This document shows positions 11,501 to 22,603 of a stretch of 64,000 nt of DNA, one piece after another (position 1 is the stretch's first letter; each line of letters starts with the position of its first letter). The stretch covers positions 9,583,793 to 9,647,792 of the forward strand of contig OZ036007.1 in NCBI GenBank assembly GCA_964035015.1, in the 5' to 3' direction. The stretch comes from Corallium rubrum (Eukaryota > Cnidaria > Anthozoa > Scleralcyonacea > Coralliidae). The position numbers were made by a program, and so were the translations under genes. Under the pieces are notes generated by a model. It saw only the letters and a program-made list of their open reading frames with translations, ran no database searches and was not told the DNA's origin.

Positions 11501-12988
11501 AACCTCCAATCTCCGAAATTTAACCTCTGCGGAGGCGAGAGCCATTGAGCTACTGGGACTCAGAACATTTAACTCTATTCCCAGACTCCCACTGTTGAGT
11601 CACTGCAAACCGCTCGCGTGGCCCTGGGGTGACGTCATTTCCCTCTGAATAGATAACTTGACGTCAGGATTACGTCATTTCCTGTGAATAGATAACCAAC
11701 TTAATTTTAATAGAAGAAGAAAGCGGCATCAAGATGAACCTTTAGTTGATGAAGATTCCTATAAAAAAATGCGAGATATATCACCAGCCCACTTGATTAA
11801 TAAAGAACAATTTTGCGTGATCTCTATTTCACTTTCACTGAGAACAGTGAACATCAACAAAGAAATTTAAACATGGAAACCGACAAACGAAATTGTCCTA
11901 TTAAAAATCACACAAAACCTAACAATAACTATTCTAAAGCCCGCCGCACTAGAGAAAAATTCCGAAACAAGTCACCGAAACAAGGTTTCAGAAACAAAAG
12001 CTCCAGTATATGTCGAAAAGTTTCTGAAACTTTGTTTCAGAATCAAATTAAAGTTTCCCTGATTAGAACAGAACACTATTTTATTTTTTGAAACAAGTTT
12101 CGGAGACTTTCAGTGTATACGGAACTATCACCGTGGTGATGCTACGACGGCGCTTTATAATTAAAAAGCAACATCATTTCTATAATTGAAAAAAAGTCAC
12201 GGTTAACTATTATATTTGATATTTGAAGTTAGTTTAATGACTTTTAAAACGTCCCAGTACTGCTAAAATGATTGTAGTGTTTGTATTCATGAAGTCATAT
12301 CAAATACAATCTATAATCAGCGTGCACAATTATATAACATTATTTGTACAAAAGTCAATATAGCATGTTATAAATATATTATTTATGTGTTTCTATGGTA
12401 ATATGCGCGTGAAAACTTGATACTTTTTGATAAAAACGCGTAATATTGTTTGCCAAGTTGCCCGAGTTCTGGGATCGCTGTTGTCCGACTTGACTTCAGT
12501 TTTCCTGCCAACTGGGGGGAGGGGGGGTAGAGCCCCCGGCTCGTACGCCTATGGGGACAGTTCTCATCTTTTCAGGACTTCTTAAGGATTTTCCATGTCA
12601 TAAAAACTAGCTAAAATACTACACATTTCTGATCTACTGTTTCGCTTTGTGTCAGAACTAATCAGCATGTTCACTTTCAAATATAATTATTATGGAAAAT
12701 GTTGTGAGGAACTATAAAAAGATTTTTCGTCACCACATACGTCTTCTCAAAATAAAAACTATTTAACTAATACAAAAATTTATCTGTACCTTTGTAACAA
12801 CTGAAACTATTCAACTGACTTGCCTATCCATACACATTTTATCCTGGGGAGGCAAAATCAATTCGTGGGGGCTTCATCTTTTGCCGGAGGCTCGGGGCAT
12901 GACGGCGTTGCACAAAGAACGAGGACGATTACAAATTATTCATTCTCTTTGTTTCACAACTAGAATTCTTTTGTTTGGAGGTTATAAA
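11501..12988. other. non-coding, repeat remnants
   Basis: No supported gene. 11940-12120 has several GTTTCAGAAAC / GAAACAAG motifs. 12160-12280 resembles 59410-59520. 12880-12988 (AAAGAACGAGGACG..., AGAATTCTTTTGTTT) is a degenerate, reverse-oriented copy of the element at 47,697 and 49,684, and was the target of the transposon insertion at 12,995. Confidence 0.5.
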
Positions 12989-12994
12989 GATCCC
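12989..12994. other. target-site duplication GATCCC, left
   Basis: GATCCC directly before the left end of the 10-kb transposon, repeated directly after the right end (22986-22991). Confidence 0.8.
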
Positions 12995-13354
12995 TACGGT
13001 GGCCCGTATGTGCAATGCACAAAACAAAATGTCAGTGCACAAACAAAAGTTCGAATGCACAACAAAATAAAGCGCAATGCACAACGACATAATTTACCGC
13101 TAATGCACGACAAAATTTTCCGCGATGCACGACAAAATTTTCCCCGATACACGACAAAATTTCCCCCGATGCACGACAAAATTTTCCCCAATGCACGACA
13201 AAATTTTCCCCAATGCACGACAAAATGTACGACGATGCACTGAATGCAGAACAAAGTTTACAGCAATGCACAACAAAGTTTAACCCAGTGCACAACAAAA
13301 ATTAAATGAGATGCACAACAAAAAGTTCTCGGTATTTAAAAAATGGGGTCTGGG
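12995..13354 (+). repeat. left terminal inverted repeat
   Basis: After the terminal TACGGTGGCCCGTATG come irregular, then regular, 22-23-bp units built on ATGCACGACAAAATTTTCCC. The repeat ends at about GGGGTCTGGG. The short Cys-rich open frames here are translations of the tandem unit. Subterminal repeats of this type commonly bind the transposase (family knowledge; not shown here). Confidence 0.9.
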
Positions 13355-13492
13355 GGACTATACGTAACAATACAGCATTGATAAGATCGCGACAGTTGGA
13401 AGTGAAATCACTGAAAAACAACCGGATTCATTTGATTTTATTGTCGTTGTAATAGTTTAATAGAGGTAAGTTAAGTAGAACTCAGTACATGA

Positions 13493-14771
13493 ATGTTTTG
13501 TCCTTTTTGTGGTGAAACTGTGCAAGTTACTTTCAAATATTGCCCATTTTGCGGACGTGAGTTACCAGAGTTGAGAAACGATCAAGAAGTTTTACATGGC
13601 AACGTCGATGAAGAGCTAATTGCTGAGGGTGAGAGCTGTGACGAATTGATAACACGTTATTTCAAACAGGGCTTTGCTTATCAGAAAATTCTACTGTTTC
13701 TCTCTAAATATCACGGTATTGAGATTTCCTTACGGACACTTCATACCAAGCTTCGAATAATTGGTCTCCGAAGAAAGAACAACAACTACGACCTAAATGC
13801 CGTTCGTCATAGTGTTCAAGAAGAGCTTGATGGTCCTGGCTGCTCAGGTGGTTACCGAGCTGTTTGGCACACCTTGCAAATGGAGGGGAAGCAAGTCCCT
13901 AGAGAAACCGTCCGAACACTTATAAATGAATTAGATCCTGAAGGTGTACAGGGAAGAAGAGCAAGATGCCTCCGGCGAAGAAGTTATTACACACCAGGGC
14001 CCAATCATTCATGGCATGTAGATGGTTATGATAAGCTGAAGCCATATGGCTTTCCAATACATGGTTGTATTGATGGCTATAGTCGGAAGGTCTTATGGTT
14101 GAAAGTATGCAAGACAAATAATGACCCCACTGTCACAGGTCAACACTTTCTCGATGCAGTTGAAAAGTATGGTGGATGTCCAACATTATTGAGAACAGAT
14201 AATGGGACTGAAAATGTTATTATGGCTGCAATACAGGCTTTTTAGAAGTGGTGGTGAAGACAGTTTTGCTGGAGTCAAGGCACATCGATATGGATCATCA
14301 CCTGCTAATCAACGCATCGAGTGTTGGTGGTCATTTCTACGAAAGAACCGCTCCAACTGGTGGATAAATTTCTTTAAAGACTTAGTTGAAGAAGGACACT
14401 TGAATACTGCAAATGATATGCAAAAGGAATGTCTTTGGTATTGTTTTTCCCAGCTATTGCAACAAGATTTAAATTTTGTAAAACAACACTGGAACTCTCA
14501 TTATATTAGGAAATCAAGATTTGACACTGTTGCTGGAAGACCTGATGAACTGTACTTCCTTCCAGAGTGCACAGGTGCACTAGATCATATTAAACTTGTC
14601 ACTCAAGTTCAATTTCAAGATATGTCTCAATATTGTTATGGCTATGAAAAAGAAAGTATTATCCAAGAATATTTTCAAACAGTTAAAGAAGAGCTTGGTC
14701 TGTTGCAACCTACAAATTGGAGACAAGCTCTTGCTATGTATCACACTCTTAGTGAAATTGCTCAGGGTTGA
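13493..14771 (+). pseudogene. integrase-core (DDE) transposase, one frameshift
   Basis: Residues 1-21 are a zinc ribbon (MFCPFCG... YCPFCG; C3, C6, C17, C20). Next comes a helix-turn-helix-like region (YQKILLFLSKYHGIEIS), then GGYRAVWHTLQMEGKQVP and RRRSYYTPGPNHSWHVDGYD. Catalytic residues: D177 (WHVDGYDKL), D236 (LRTDNGTEN), then Glu at 14319-14321 (NQRIECWWSF), 39-40 residues after the second Asp. The C-terminal domain includes WWINFFKDL, HWNSHYIRKSRFDT and GRPDELYFLPE. The frame breaks at a T5 run near 14235-14240, between D2 and E, so the ORF ends at 14245 and resumes from about 14238. Family: integrase-core DDE proteins common in cnidarian and fish genomes. The ATG at 13493 is chosen because it places the ribbon at the N-terminus, as in the HECT gene of the same element. 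A GTAAGT at 13467 could be a 5' UTR donor. Confidence 0.85.
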
Positions 14772-15821
14772 GTTATATCTTCATTGTTATACTGATGTAA
14801 CTGCTAACACAGCATTTAATTTTAAGTATACTGGATAACCCTATCAGTTATAATTAAACGGTTTACCTTGGGAGTCCAATAAGTAAGGGCTATCCCTTAT
14901 TACCCACAGGAAACTTGACTGTCTATTTGGTAAAATGAAACTGGAAGCAATCTTCTAAGCAAAAAGTAGGTTTAATTTTAATCATGTAACATCATCGAGC
15001 AGAAATTGGGTTGCAGAGGTGAAAAGCATGTGCACTAACCAAGTAACCAACATCCTCAGCTTTCCTGTCCAGGAAATCTACTGGGGGTGTTGGTAGCACA
15101 GTGGTTAGTGCACAAGCACAGTATGAGTACATGTATATACTGCACATATACAAATGATTTCTTAAGATATTAATGTTACTACTCTGAGTTTTATGCATAA
15201 AGCCACTGTTGGGTAATGGATATTAAGCAATATTATAACTATATACATATAGAATGTTATAGAGGCAGACCATAGAAGGCTCCAACTTGGATATGAATGT
15301 TGCTCTTGATGTGATAGTAATATATAATTCAATGTATTTAACAATTAGAATAGACTATGAGCTTGAAATTTCTATGAGTGAATAGTTGATGAAAGTAGAG
15401 CTTGAGTCTTTGAGTCAACTATCATATATATATATACATATATAAGCTTGTTGAAAAAAATTCTGAATAAAACCAATATGTATTTTGTTAAACTGCTGTT
15501 GAAAGAAGCTTTTGTATTGTACAATACAGATAAGATAGTGTCCTAAAGATCTGTTGTATGATGAAAAAAGCTCCATATATATATATATGTAATATATCAT
15601 ACATGAGGAGGAGTGTTTCATCAGGATATCCAAACACCGAGACGTTTGTTGAAAACCGGGACAAAGCCGAGGTTTTTGAACAAAGTTTTCGAAGAGAAAA
15701 TCAAGGTAAAAGTTTGCTTAATTTATGCAATTTCTTCCTCCAACATCCAAACCACAGACATGGTACTACTGATTTCCTTTGTGTTTTCCTCATGAATTAT
15801 TAATGAGTTATTTTAATTATT

Positions 15822-15907
15822 AAGGATTTACATTGCAAGTGATATTTGAAAATTTTGCCAAAATTTCACATAATTTTCAAATATCACAAGTAGTGTAAAT
15901 CTTTAAT
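15822..15907. repeat. small foldback (MITE-like) hairpin
   Basis: Arms of about 35 nt with few mismatches (TTAAGGATTTACATTGC / GTGTAAATCTTTAA; AGTGATATTTGAAAAT / ATTTTCAAATATCAC) around a short loop. Only palindromic arms, no coding capacity. Confidence 0.7.
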
Positions 15908-16286
15908 TGTACGAGCAAAATCATGATTACTCATTTATTATATGCATGACAAAATTACGACACGTACGCTTCATACTCACTCACACCTTGTTTCATTACT
16001 TGACAAGATACATTTTCACTCTGAGTGTTCTCTGTACTCAATTTTTATGGCATTTAATAAATGGAATTTTTATGGAATTTAATAAATGGAATTTTTAGTT
16101 CATAGTGTACCACAAGTCGTTGGAAATGTGAAAACTTTCCATTGCAGAAATTGGCCACCATTTTAAATTTTATTGTCAACCTCATTCCCAGGGCCTTCTC
16201 TATTTGTATTAATTGTACTGCAGTACAATTAATAAAATAATTGTACTCCTCTCAGCCAATCAGAATATAGTAATTAAATTTTGTCA

Positions 16287-16289
16287 TGC

Positions 16290-16348
<59 letters not shown>

Positions 16349-16456
16349 TTTTAAGTAAGAAACAGTCAGTTAAATCCGCTCTGCCTATGTATAGGTATCG
16401 AGCACTCCTCAATCTACTACTAACATTATATTTACTTGGTATATTTATTTACTTGG

Positions 16457-16520
<64 letters not shown>
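16287..16520. repeat. two (TA)n microsatellites
   Basis: Long perfect TA tracts at about 16287-16343 and 16461-16520, separated by about 115 bp of unique DNA. Confidence 0.95.
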
Positions 16521-16523
<3 letters not shown>

Positions 16524-16529
16524 TGTAGC

Positions 16530-19500
16530 TTACAGTTTGCTAAAGACACCTCCATTCATCAGAGCTGTCAGCAAATAATGTCCAATATTTCCTTCCACTG
16601 TATTCTTATTGACATACAGGTATAACATATTTGAGCAGGTCTGGGCACACGGTATATTTTTGGCATCATCGTGGACAAAGGAAATTATGGGTTTGGGTTC
16701 AAAACCGACTGAAGGAACATCTGTAGCCCCAGTGGCAAACATAAGAATATGGCTTGGGGTCACAAGAGGGATAAAATTCTTTTCTTTTTCAGTGAGTTGT
16801 ATACCATCATCTTCTAATTCTTGCTTCAGTGTTCCATCTGCAATCAGAGTACACAGGAAAATAGCATCTTAAGTTAGTTGCACTATCAGGCCACATGTAC
16901 TGATTTACACAGTTACTGTACTTCGAAGTGGAGTCACTGTACCTTCAGTAGACTTCAAGAAAGCAATGAATTTAGCCATCACAATTTCTTGTGCCTGTCT
17001 GCGATTGTGTCCCTGTGGTGCGAAATCTGGTTTAAGAATTTTGATTACTTGTTTGGTATCCAGTTTGTTATCTGGGACATACTTGAAGAGGTGTTCGGCC
17101 ATTCCTTTATTAGCCCGGATGAAATCCAACATCTAAAAGCAATTAAGAAAAACAAACTAAGATGTAATCGTCAAGGTAACAAATGATGCTCTTCATAAAA
17201 CTGACTCTACTAACACACATGCATTTTCCTTACATCATAATACTTTAAACCATCAAGTAATTGCTGCAACATTGATTGGCACTTTATGATAACGAAGTAT
17301 TTTGTCACTTCTTCGATGAAAGTTTGTTTTTTCTCTAGTGATATAGTTGCAGATAGACCATCAATGTCGTATTTCCAATCACTATCGGCCATAAATGCAT
17401 TTATGTCATCTTGCGTTGTGGCCTCTTTCAACTGTAAAAAAAAAATACAATGAATACTTTAAAATATTATTGATAACAACGCTAATAAGTTCCAAAAAAT
17501 ACCCGGAATGATTATATTAAAACAATTGAAGATAATATGATAACTATACGTCAATGTGCGTATGTATTTCTATCCGTCTATCGGCCATGTCATATTCAAC
17601 GATTTGCTTTTAAGCTCAGTTTACGCTTTGAAGTAGGCTTGCGTCGCGTGAAGCGTCTTGAGTGAAGATGATACAGTATGTGTGCGTCTTTACATACACA
17701 ATTACATTATTTCCATCGTGCGCGGGTTTGCGCGACACATGTCTTTCAAGCGTAAATTTATCTTTATTCTAGTTTAATACATATTGAAATTATTTTAACA
17801 TACTGTAGTTAAGTATAGTTCTGCGACACGACCAAACGAAGTTCTCGTTTTCTCTTTTTGATAATGAACTGCTTAGTGAAGCTAGATTAAATAGTAATAT
17901 CACAGTGGGGTTTATCAGTTATGGGTTCATCTGATCGCTATCGGCCTGAGAGAACTGCATAGAAAGACTGGATGTCACGATAACAAATGAAACAATACAA
18001 CGATCATAATATTTCATTTTTGTATACCTTGTAAAGTGAATTCCTGACGTTTCGGTCCGACACCTCGTCAATTTCTGGCTTGGAATTCGCAAACCCAGCT
18101 TCAATGTATTGGCACATGGCACCGGTTAGTAGGCGTGGCAGCTCTCCGCCTTGTATGATGATGGTAGCCAACATTGCACCAACAGTCAAGAATGTGTCGG
18201 TTTGTAACGCTCTTACATTACACCTTACAACATGTCCCTTGGGTGTGTCTATAGTATATGAAATAAAATTTATACAATATAAATAAGTTTTGTGGAAACA
18301 CCACGTGAGTCAACAGGCCGAAAGATTAGCAAAGAAATATTTTGCGTGGTGTTTCCACAAAACTGATTTATATTACATTATCGCCATGAAAACTTTCAAA
18401 GAAAATTTATACAATCAATATTTATAAATGAAAATGAAACAACACAACAATAGTTTTGTTCAACGAAGCACAAAGGAAATGCAGCTTAATCCTACCATTT
18501 ATGACGAAATCTAATCTTTGTGACTTTTGGAAAATAGCAAAATTTAGTTTCTGCAGTAACTAATTGTCAGAAATTAATTTCTACTCACGTAATATATTTC
18601 GGTCAGTATATATTTCCTTAAACTGGAGAACAACTGGGTTATACCGCAGTAATTTTGGTGAAGGAAAATTTCGAGTGTAGAATATATACATTATAAGACC
18701 AAACTGGGACCAGTTGTGAAAAATGCAACATCAAGGCCTTCCGGCCAGGAATTGAACCCACGACCTTGCGATACTAGTGCAGTGCTCTGACTCTAGTCTC
18801 TCTAATATTACTTGTAATATACCCAATTCTACTCCAGGCATTACCACATTATATATACAGAACTCGTGGCCAAGCTCTTGGCAACGGTTTCCGTAGCTCA
18901 GTGGTCAGAGCACTGCACTAGTATCGCAGGGTCGTGGGTTCAATTCAGAGGCGTAGCCAGGATTTTTTGTCAAGGGGGGCCAGGAAAAACCTAGGGGGGC
19001 CCAGCTTAACTGAGGCATATGAAGCCAAATTTTCCCAGGGGGGCAGTACTTTTGCCAGAGGGGGCCGGGGCCCCTTCTGGCTCCGCCTCTGGTTCAATTC
19101 CTAGTCGGAAGGCCTTGATGTTGCATTTTTGAAACTGGTCCCGGTTTGGTCTTATAATGTATATATTCTACACTCGAAATGTTCCTTCACAAAAATTACC
19201 TAGAACATCCAGTTTAATCGAGTGAAATGCCTAATATTACTTGGGTTATACCTCAGCTGTTTTTCAGTTTAAGCAAGAAAAAAACCCTGTTATATCTTAA
19301 AGTACGTGACCTATATCAGTTCAATTTCGTGTCGCCTAACTTTACACACGTTATATTCCCGGTGATAATAATTTAATTACCGTTTTTCCCTTAGACTATT
19401 TGACAATGTGTTCTTGTTGAATTCGGTACGCTACTTTTTGTGTCACCAAAAGTGGTTTGTTTTCCACTTGTTTTCTTATTTCTCAGATATTCTAAGACTT

Positions 19501-20626
19501 TTTACTTAAGCGCTGAATTATGTTGTATCACAGGAGGTCCAGAAGCGCGTGTGTAAGGGGAGCCTGGCCTTCCTGTGGCAAAAACATTTGCAAAAGTGCA
19601 AAATACATAGTTTCCCAAATTGCTATGTTTATGTGTTGCAATAAACAGTAGCTTTAAGACTCTTAAAGTTGCAAGGTTTGCATCAAATTTTGTGGCAACA
19701 CATTTTTATCCTATTGCTTCTCCACCCATTTCCCAATTCTTATGCCTTTTTTTAAAAAATTGGGAAACCCAAAGAAATATGTCATTCAAGCTTTATATAT
19801 CAAGGAGCGAAGAAATATATAATAATTTTACTCACTGACTAATGAACCACTGTCCTTTGAAATGGCTCCTAGAAGTAAATGGAAGAATTCTCGTCTAGGA
19901 CCACCAAGGTCAACAGCATCCTCCTCACTTTCAAAAGTTGCAAAGGTTACTTGCAACATACCAGATCCCTTTAAGAACCCCCTGCGCTTGAAGTATGGCT
20001 GTGCAGTTTGCCAAATGCTTAAGCGGCTGATCACTATACTTCGATGTTCTCCCTGCACTTTATTTGCAGCGTGTTGTTTAATTAACGTCATAAAGTTTTC
20101 GCTTGACACAGCAACTGGATCCTCCTCCTCAACAGGTTCTTCTGAATGCTCGTGTTTATTCAAACTATTCTGTATGGCTTGTTGCACGGCGTCAGTTTCA
20201 TCGATTCCGATTGGTCTGTGGTAAACATAAATTATGTTTAGGTTTTAAAGATGGATAATTTTGCGTAATAGTATATAGACCCTTTTAGTAAGTATCGAAT
20301 ACGTAATTTTCACTCTATGACGTCAAGTTCTTTTCAATTTTTCTTTTGTTTTCTTTTCAATTTCGTTTATTGTCTTAGCTTTTGTATATTTTCAATAGAA
20401 TTCAAAAGGCTGAAAATGACGACAAGGGTGGAAAATGACATATTCCGCACTTATTAAAAGGGTCTATATCCTAACGGTTTATCTAACTTCTAGATTCTAA
20501 CATTCACATTTCTAACATATATTTGTAACCAACTCTGTCAGTTGAGTAACGTACACAGTTTGTAAATATTTATTAGTATTATCTAGGGTAAATAAAGTTT
20601 ACCATATGGTCTTCCATGCCGTGTCG

Positions 20627-20675
<49 letters not shown>

Positions 20676-21516
20676 CAGTGTTATATCCAAGCATTACTTA
20701 CAGGAAATCAGTGACAGTGTAAGGTACTAATCCAGCATCTTCAATCTCTCGATCACTGAAATTAAATTCACCTTCCATTTCCAAGTCTTCGTTGAAGAAA
20801 TAGTCTTCTATTTTTGGCTCTTCTTCTTCTTCCTCCTTTACACCAAGCAAATCTATGATTGGCACTGTGCCTTTCCCACCTTTTCCCTTCTTTTCCGAGA
20901 CAGGACAAAGAAATAGCGTTATTCTAGAATAGGCTTTTCCAAGCCCTTCCTTGTATTTCGCCAGGGTGAAGGCCTCTGAGGATCCGGGTATGGTGCGTGC
21001 TGATCTGGCGTCCGGATAGACTAGCACATATCCACGCTTACGAGCAAAAGTACGATCATAGTCCTCCCACTTCTTCAGGGACCTTTCTAACACCTCGTCG
21101 TAGTTCATATTCTTCAGTACTTTCACGGGGAAAGTCTTACCACGAAGTGGTTTTGCCTCACCCGCCTCGTACTCCATCAGGCCAATACTGATCAGCACTT
21201 CTTCGTTCTTTTCTGTCGCACGTATCTTTTTTCTTTTCGGTTCGAAATGCGACCTTCGCTCACTTTCTTTTTCTTTCATGTAAGACGCTAAACTGCCAAC
21301 AGAAAGAGAAGATTTTGTCGAAGTAGGCTCAATTCTAGTTGTTTCCGTTCGCGCAGAGCGGGGATCGCGATGTCCGCTTGAAGTGGAAGTTGAAGCTGCG
21401 TTGGCAGTTGAAGCAACGTTATCATCCGCTCCGGCTCGATCAGTCTTTTTCTTTCCACAGGCTGGGCAGTAGGCAAAAGTTGCCTCCATGTTGCATCCGC
21501 AAAAACAGCAAAACAT
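16530..21516 (-). CDS. HECT-type E3 ubiquitin ligase with N-terminal zinc ribbon (transposon cargo)
   Basis: Six coding exons, complement of 16530-16837, 16943-17132, 17234-17431, 18028-18248, 19836-20215 and 20702-21516: 2,112 nt, 703 residues. Every junction is GT/AG and in phase, with no stops. Residues 1-21 are a zinc ribbon (MFCCFCG... YCPACG; C3, C6, C17, C20) that aligns without gaps with that of the transposase at 13493. A low-complexity Ser/Thr linker, a conserved middle region (LRGKTFPVKVLKN, RKRGYVLVYPDARSART) and an acidic stretch follow. The HECT domain begins near residue 330 (FESEEDAVDLGGPRREFFHL). Catalytic Cys is about C669 (CAQTCSNMLYL), in the C-lobe. Architecture resembles the G2/M-phase-specific E3 ligase-like (G2E3-like) proteins amplified in cnidarians and fish. 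HECT enzymes pass ubiquitin from E2 to substrate through that Cys. Being complete while the transposase is broken, it may be retained by selection. Confidence 0.88.
18278..18370. repeat. short hairpin in HECT intron
   Basis: Arms AAATAAGTTTTGTGGAAACA... and its complement TGTTTCCACAAAACTGATTT pair over about 27 nt around a loop of roughly 38 nt. Looks like a tiny palindromic element just inside the intron between HECT exons 2 and 3. Confidence 0.65.
18649..19257. mobile_element. foldback element with tRNA-like arms, interrupted
   Basis: The left arm (GTGAAGGAAAATTTCGAGTG, then TATACATTATAAGACC) is the reverse complement of the right arm (to about 19200); the right terminal sequence runs to AATATTACTT near 19250. 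Each arm carries a tRNA-like stretch (18890-18946: CGTAGCTCAGTGGTCAGAGC, GGTCGTGGGTTCAATTC). Same family as 39588-39888. The right arm is split by the element at 18947-19090. Lies in the HECT intron. Confidence 0.75.
18947..19090. mobile_element. 144-bp MITE nested in the foldback element
   Basis: Ends AGAGGCGTAGCCAG and CTGGCTCCGCCTCT are inverted repeats. Flanked by a 10-bp direct repeat GGTTCAATTC (18937-18946 and 19091-19100), which is the T-arm of the tRNA-like sequence. The interior is G-rich on + (GGGGGGCC motifs). A 9-10-bp duplication suits Mutator-like or related families (inference). Confidence 0.8.
20626..20675. repeat. (GTT)n microsatellite
   Basis: About 16 GTT repeats in the first intron of the HECT gene, 27 bp beyond its exon-1 donor. 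Confidence 0.95.
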
Positions 21517-21726
21517 TTCTCACAAACCTTTCGCCTGGTTTCAGATGGTTAAAAGGAGCACTGAAGCTAGATGAAAGACTATTTAACGTTATGCGGATTT
21601 TTCCGCGATAAATGACTGTGCCGAGGTTCTTGCCTTTTTGGTTCGGTAGTTCTCTCAAACTTCGTTAAATATATTCCAAGTGCGCTTATATCTTGACGTA
21701 ACTGTGGTTAGAGTTACTCAGCAGAT

Positions 21727-22195
21727 TTATTTCTCTTGCGCAAACAAACGTGATTGTTGTGAGATATTTCTCTTGCGTAAATTAATAAATGCGCAGTCAC
21801 GGTTGATAACGTATTTCTCTTGCGTAAACAAATGCGCATACAATGATGGTTGTTATGAAATTTGTATTTCTCTTGCGTAAATGCGCAGTCACGGTTGATA
21901 ACGTATTTCTCTTGCGTAAACAAATGCGCATGCAGTGATGGTTGTTATGAAATTTGTATTTCTCTTGCGTAAATTAATAAATGCGCAGTCACGGTTGATA
22001 ACGTATTTCTCTTGCGTAAACAAATGCGCATGCAGTGATGGTTGTTATAAAATTTGTATTTCTCTTGCGTAAGCAAACGCGCAGTCTGATTGTTGTTGTG
22101 AAATATGTTTTTCTCTTGCGTAAACAAATGCGCAGTCATGGTTGTTGTGAAATATGTATTTCTCTTGCGTAAGCAAACGCGCAGTCCGCATGGTT
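21727..22195. repeat. tandem array upstream of the HECT gene
   Basis: Ten copies of a unit starting TATTTCTCTTGCGTAAACAA and containing ATGCGCA, spaced about 40-53 bp, with two alternating tail types (GTCACGGTTGATAACG and GATGGTTGTTATGAAATTTG). It lies 211 bp upstream of the HECT ATG, read on the - strand, where the unit contains TGTTTACGCAAGAG (FOX- and C/EBP-like in look). May be a promoter/enhancer array or transposase-binding subterminal repeats. Confidence 0.85.
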
Positions 22196-22603
22196 ATTTG
22201 TAATATGGCTATAATAATAATTTATTTCATCACAAGATAATATACATTGTACTAATTGATATGAGAAAAAGATTTTTACAGTTATAACGAAGCACTGTCA
22301 TGTAATCAGTTTATTCAGTTAGGAAATTGGATACTATATTTTCCAGTGTTAGTGTGCCAATAAAAGTCTAACTTTGTGATCTATCTTCTTGGCGTCATAG
22401 CATGTTTAGTCGCTGCTACTACAGCAATACGTCACTTTTGGTTTTTCAATGCTATATCCTTAATGGCTATTGAGTGATGCTTCATATCATACTAGACACG
22501 TTCCAATATGCTGGAACGCTGAACGCACGGCGTCGCCTTCGCCGTTCTATTTATTACAAATGCGAGAATCTGCGTAGTGTTCAGTTGTGCTGTTGTTGTC
22601 CTA

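Larger units (their letters stand above)
14772..16529. other. transposon interior spacer, no gene
   Basis: Between the convergent 3' ends of the two transposon genes. Contains a tRNA-like fragment near 15085-15115 (GGTAGCACAGTGGTTAGTGC), short TA microsatellites (15423-15440, 15577-15588), a small foldback element at 15822-15907, and long (TA)n tracts at about 16287-16343 and 16461-16520. Short open frames over the TA tracts are not genes. Confidence 0.6.

Noticed and set aside
12994-13298. Cys/His-rich open frames at the left (and 22653-23066 at the right)
   Set aside because: They translate the 22-bp tandem units of the TIRs in several frames at once; no start context or codon constraint.
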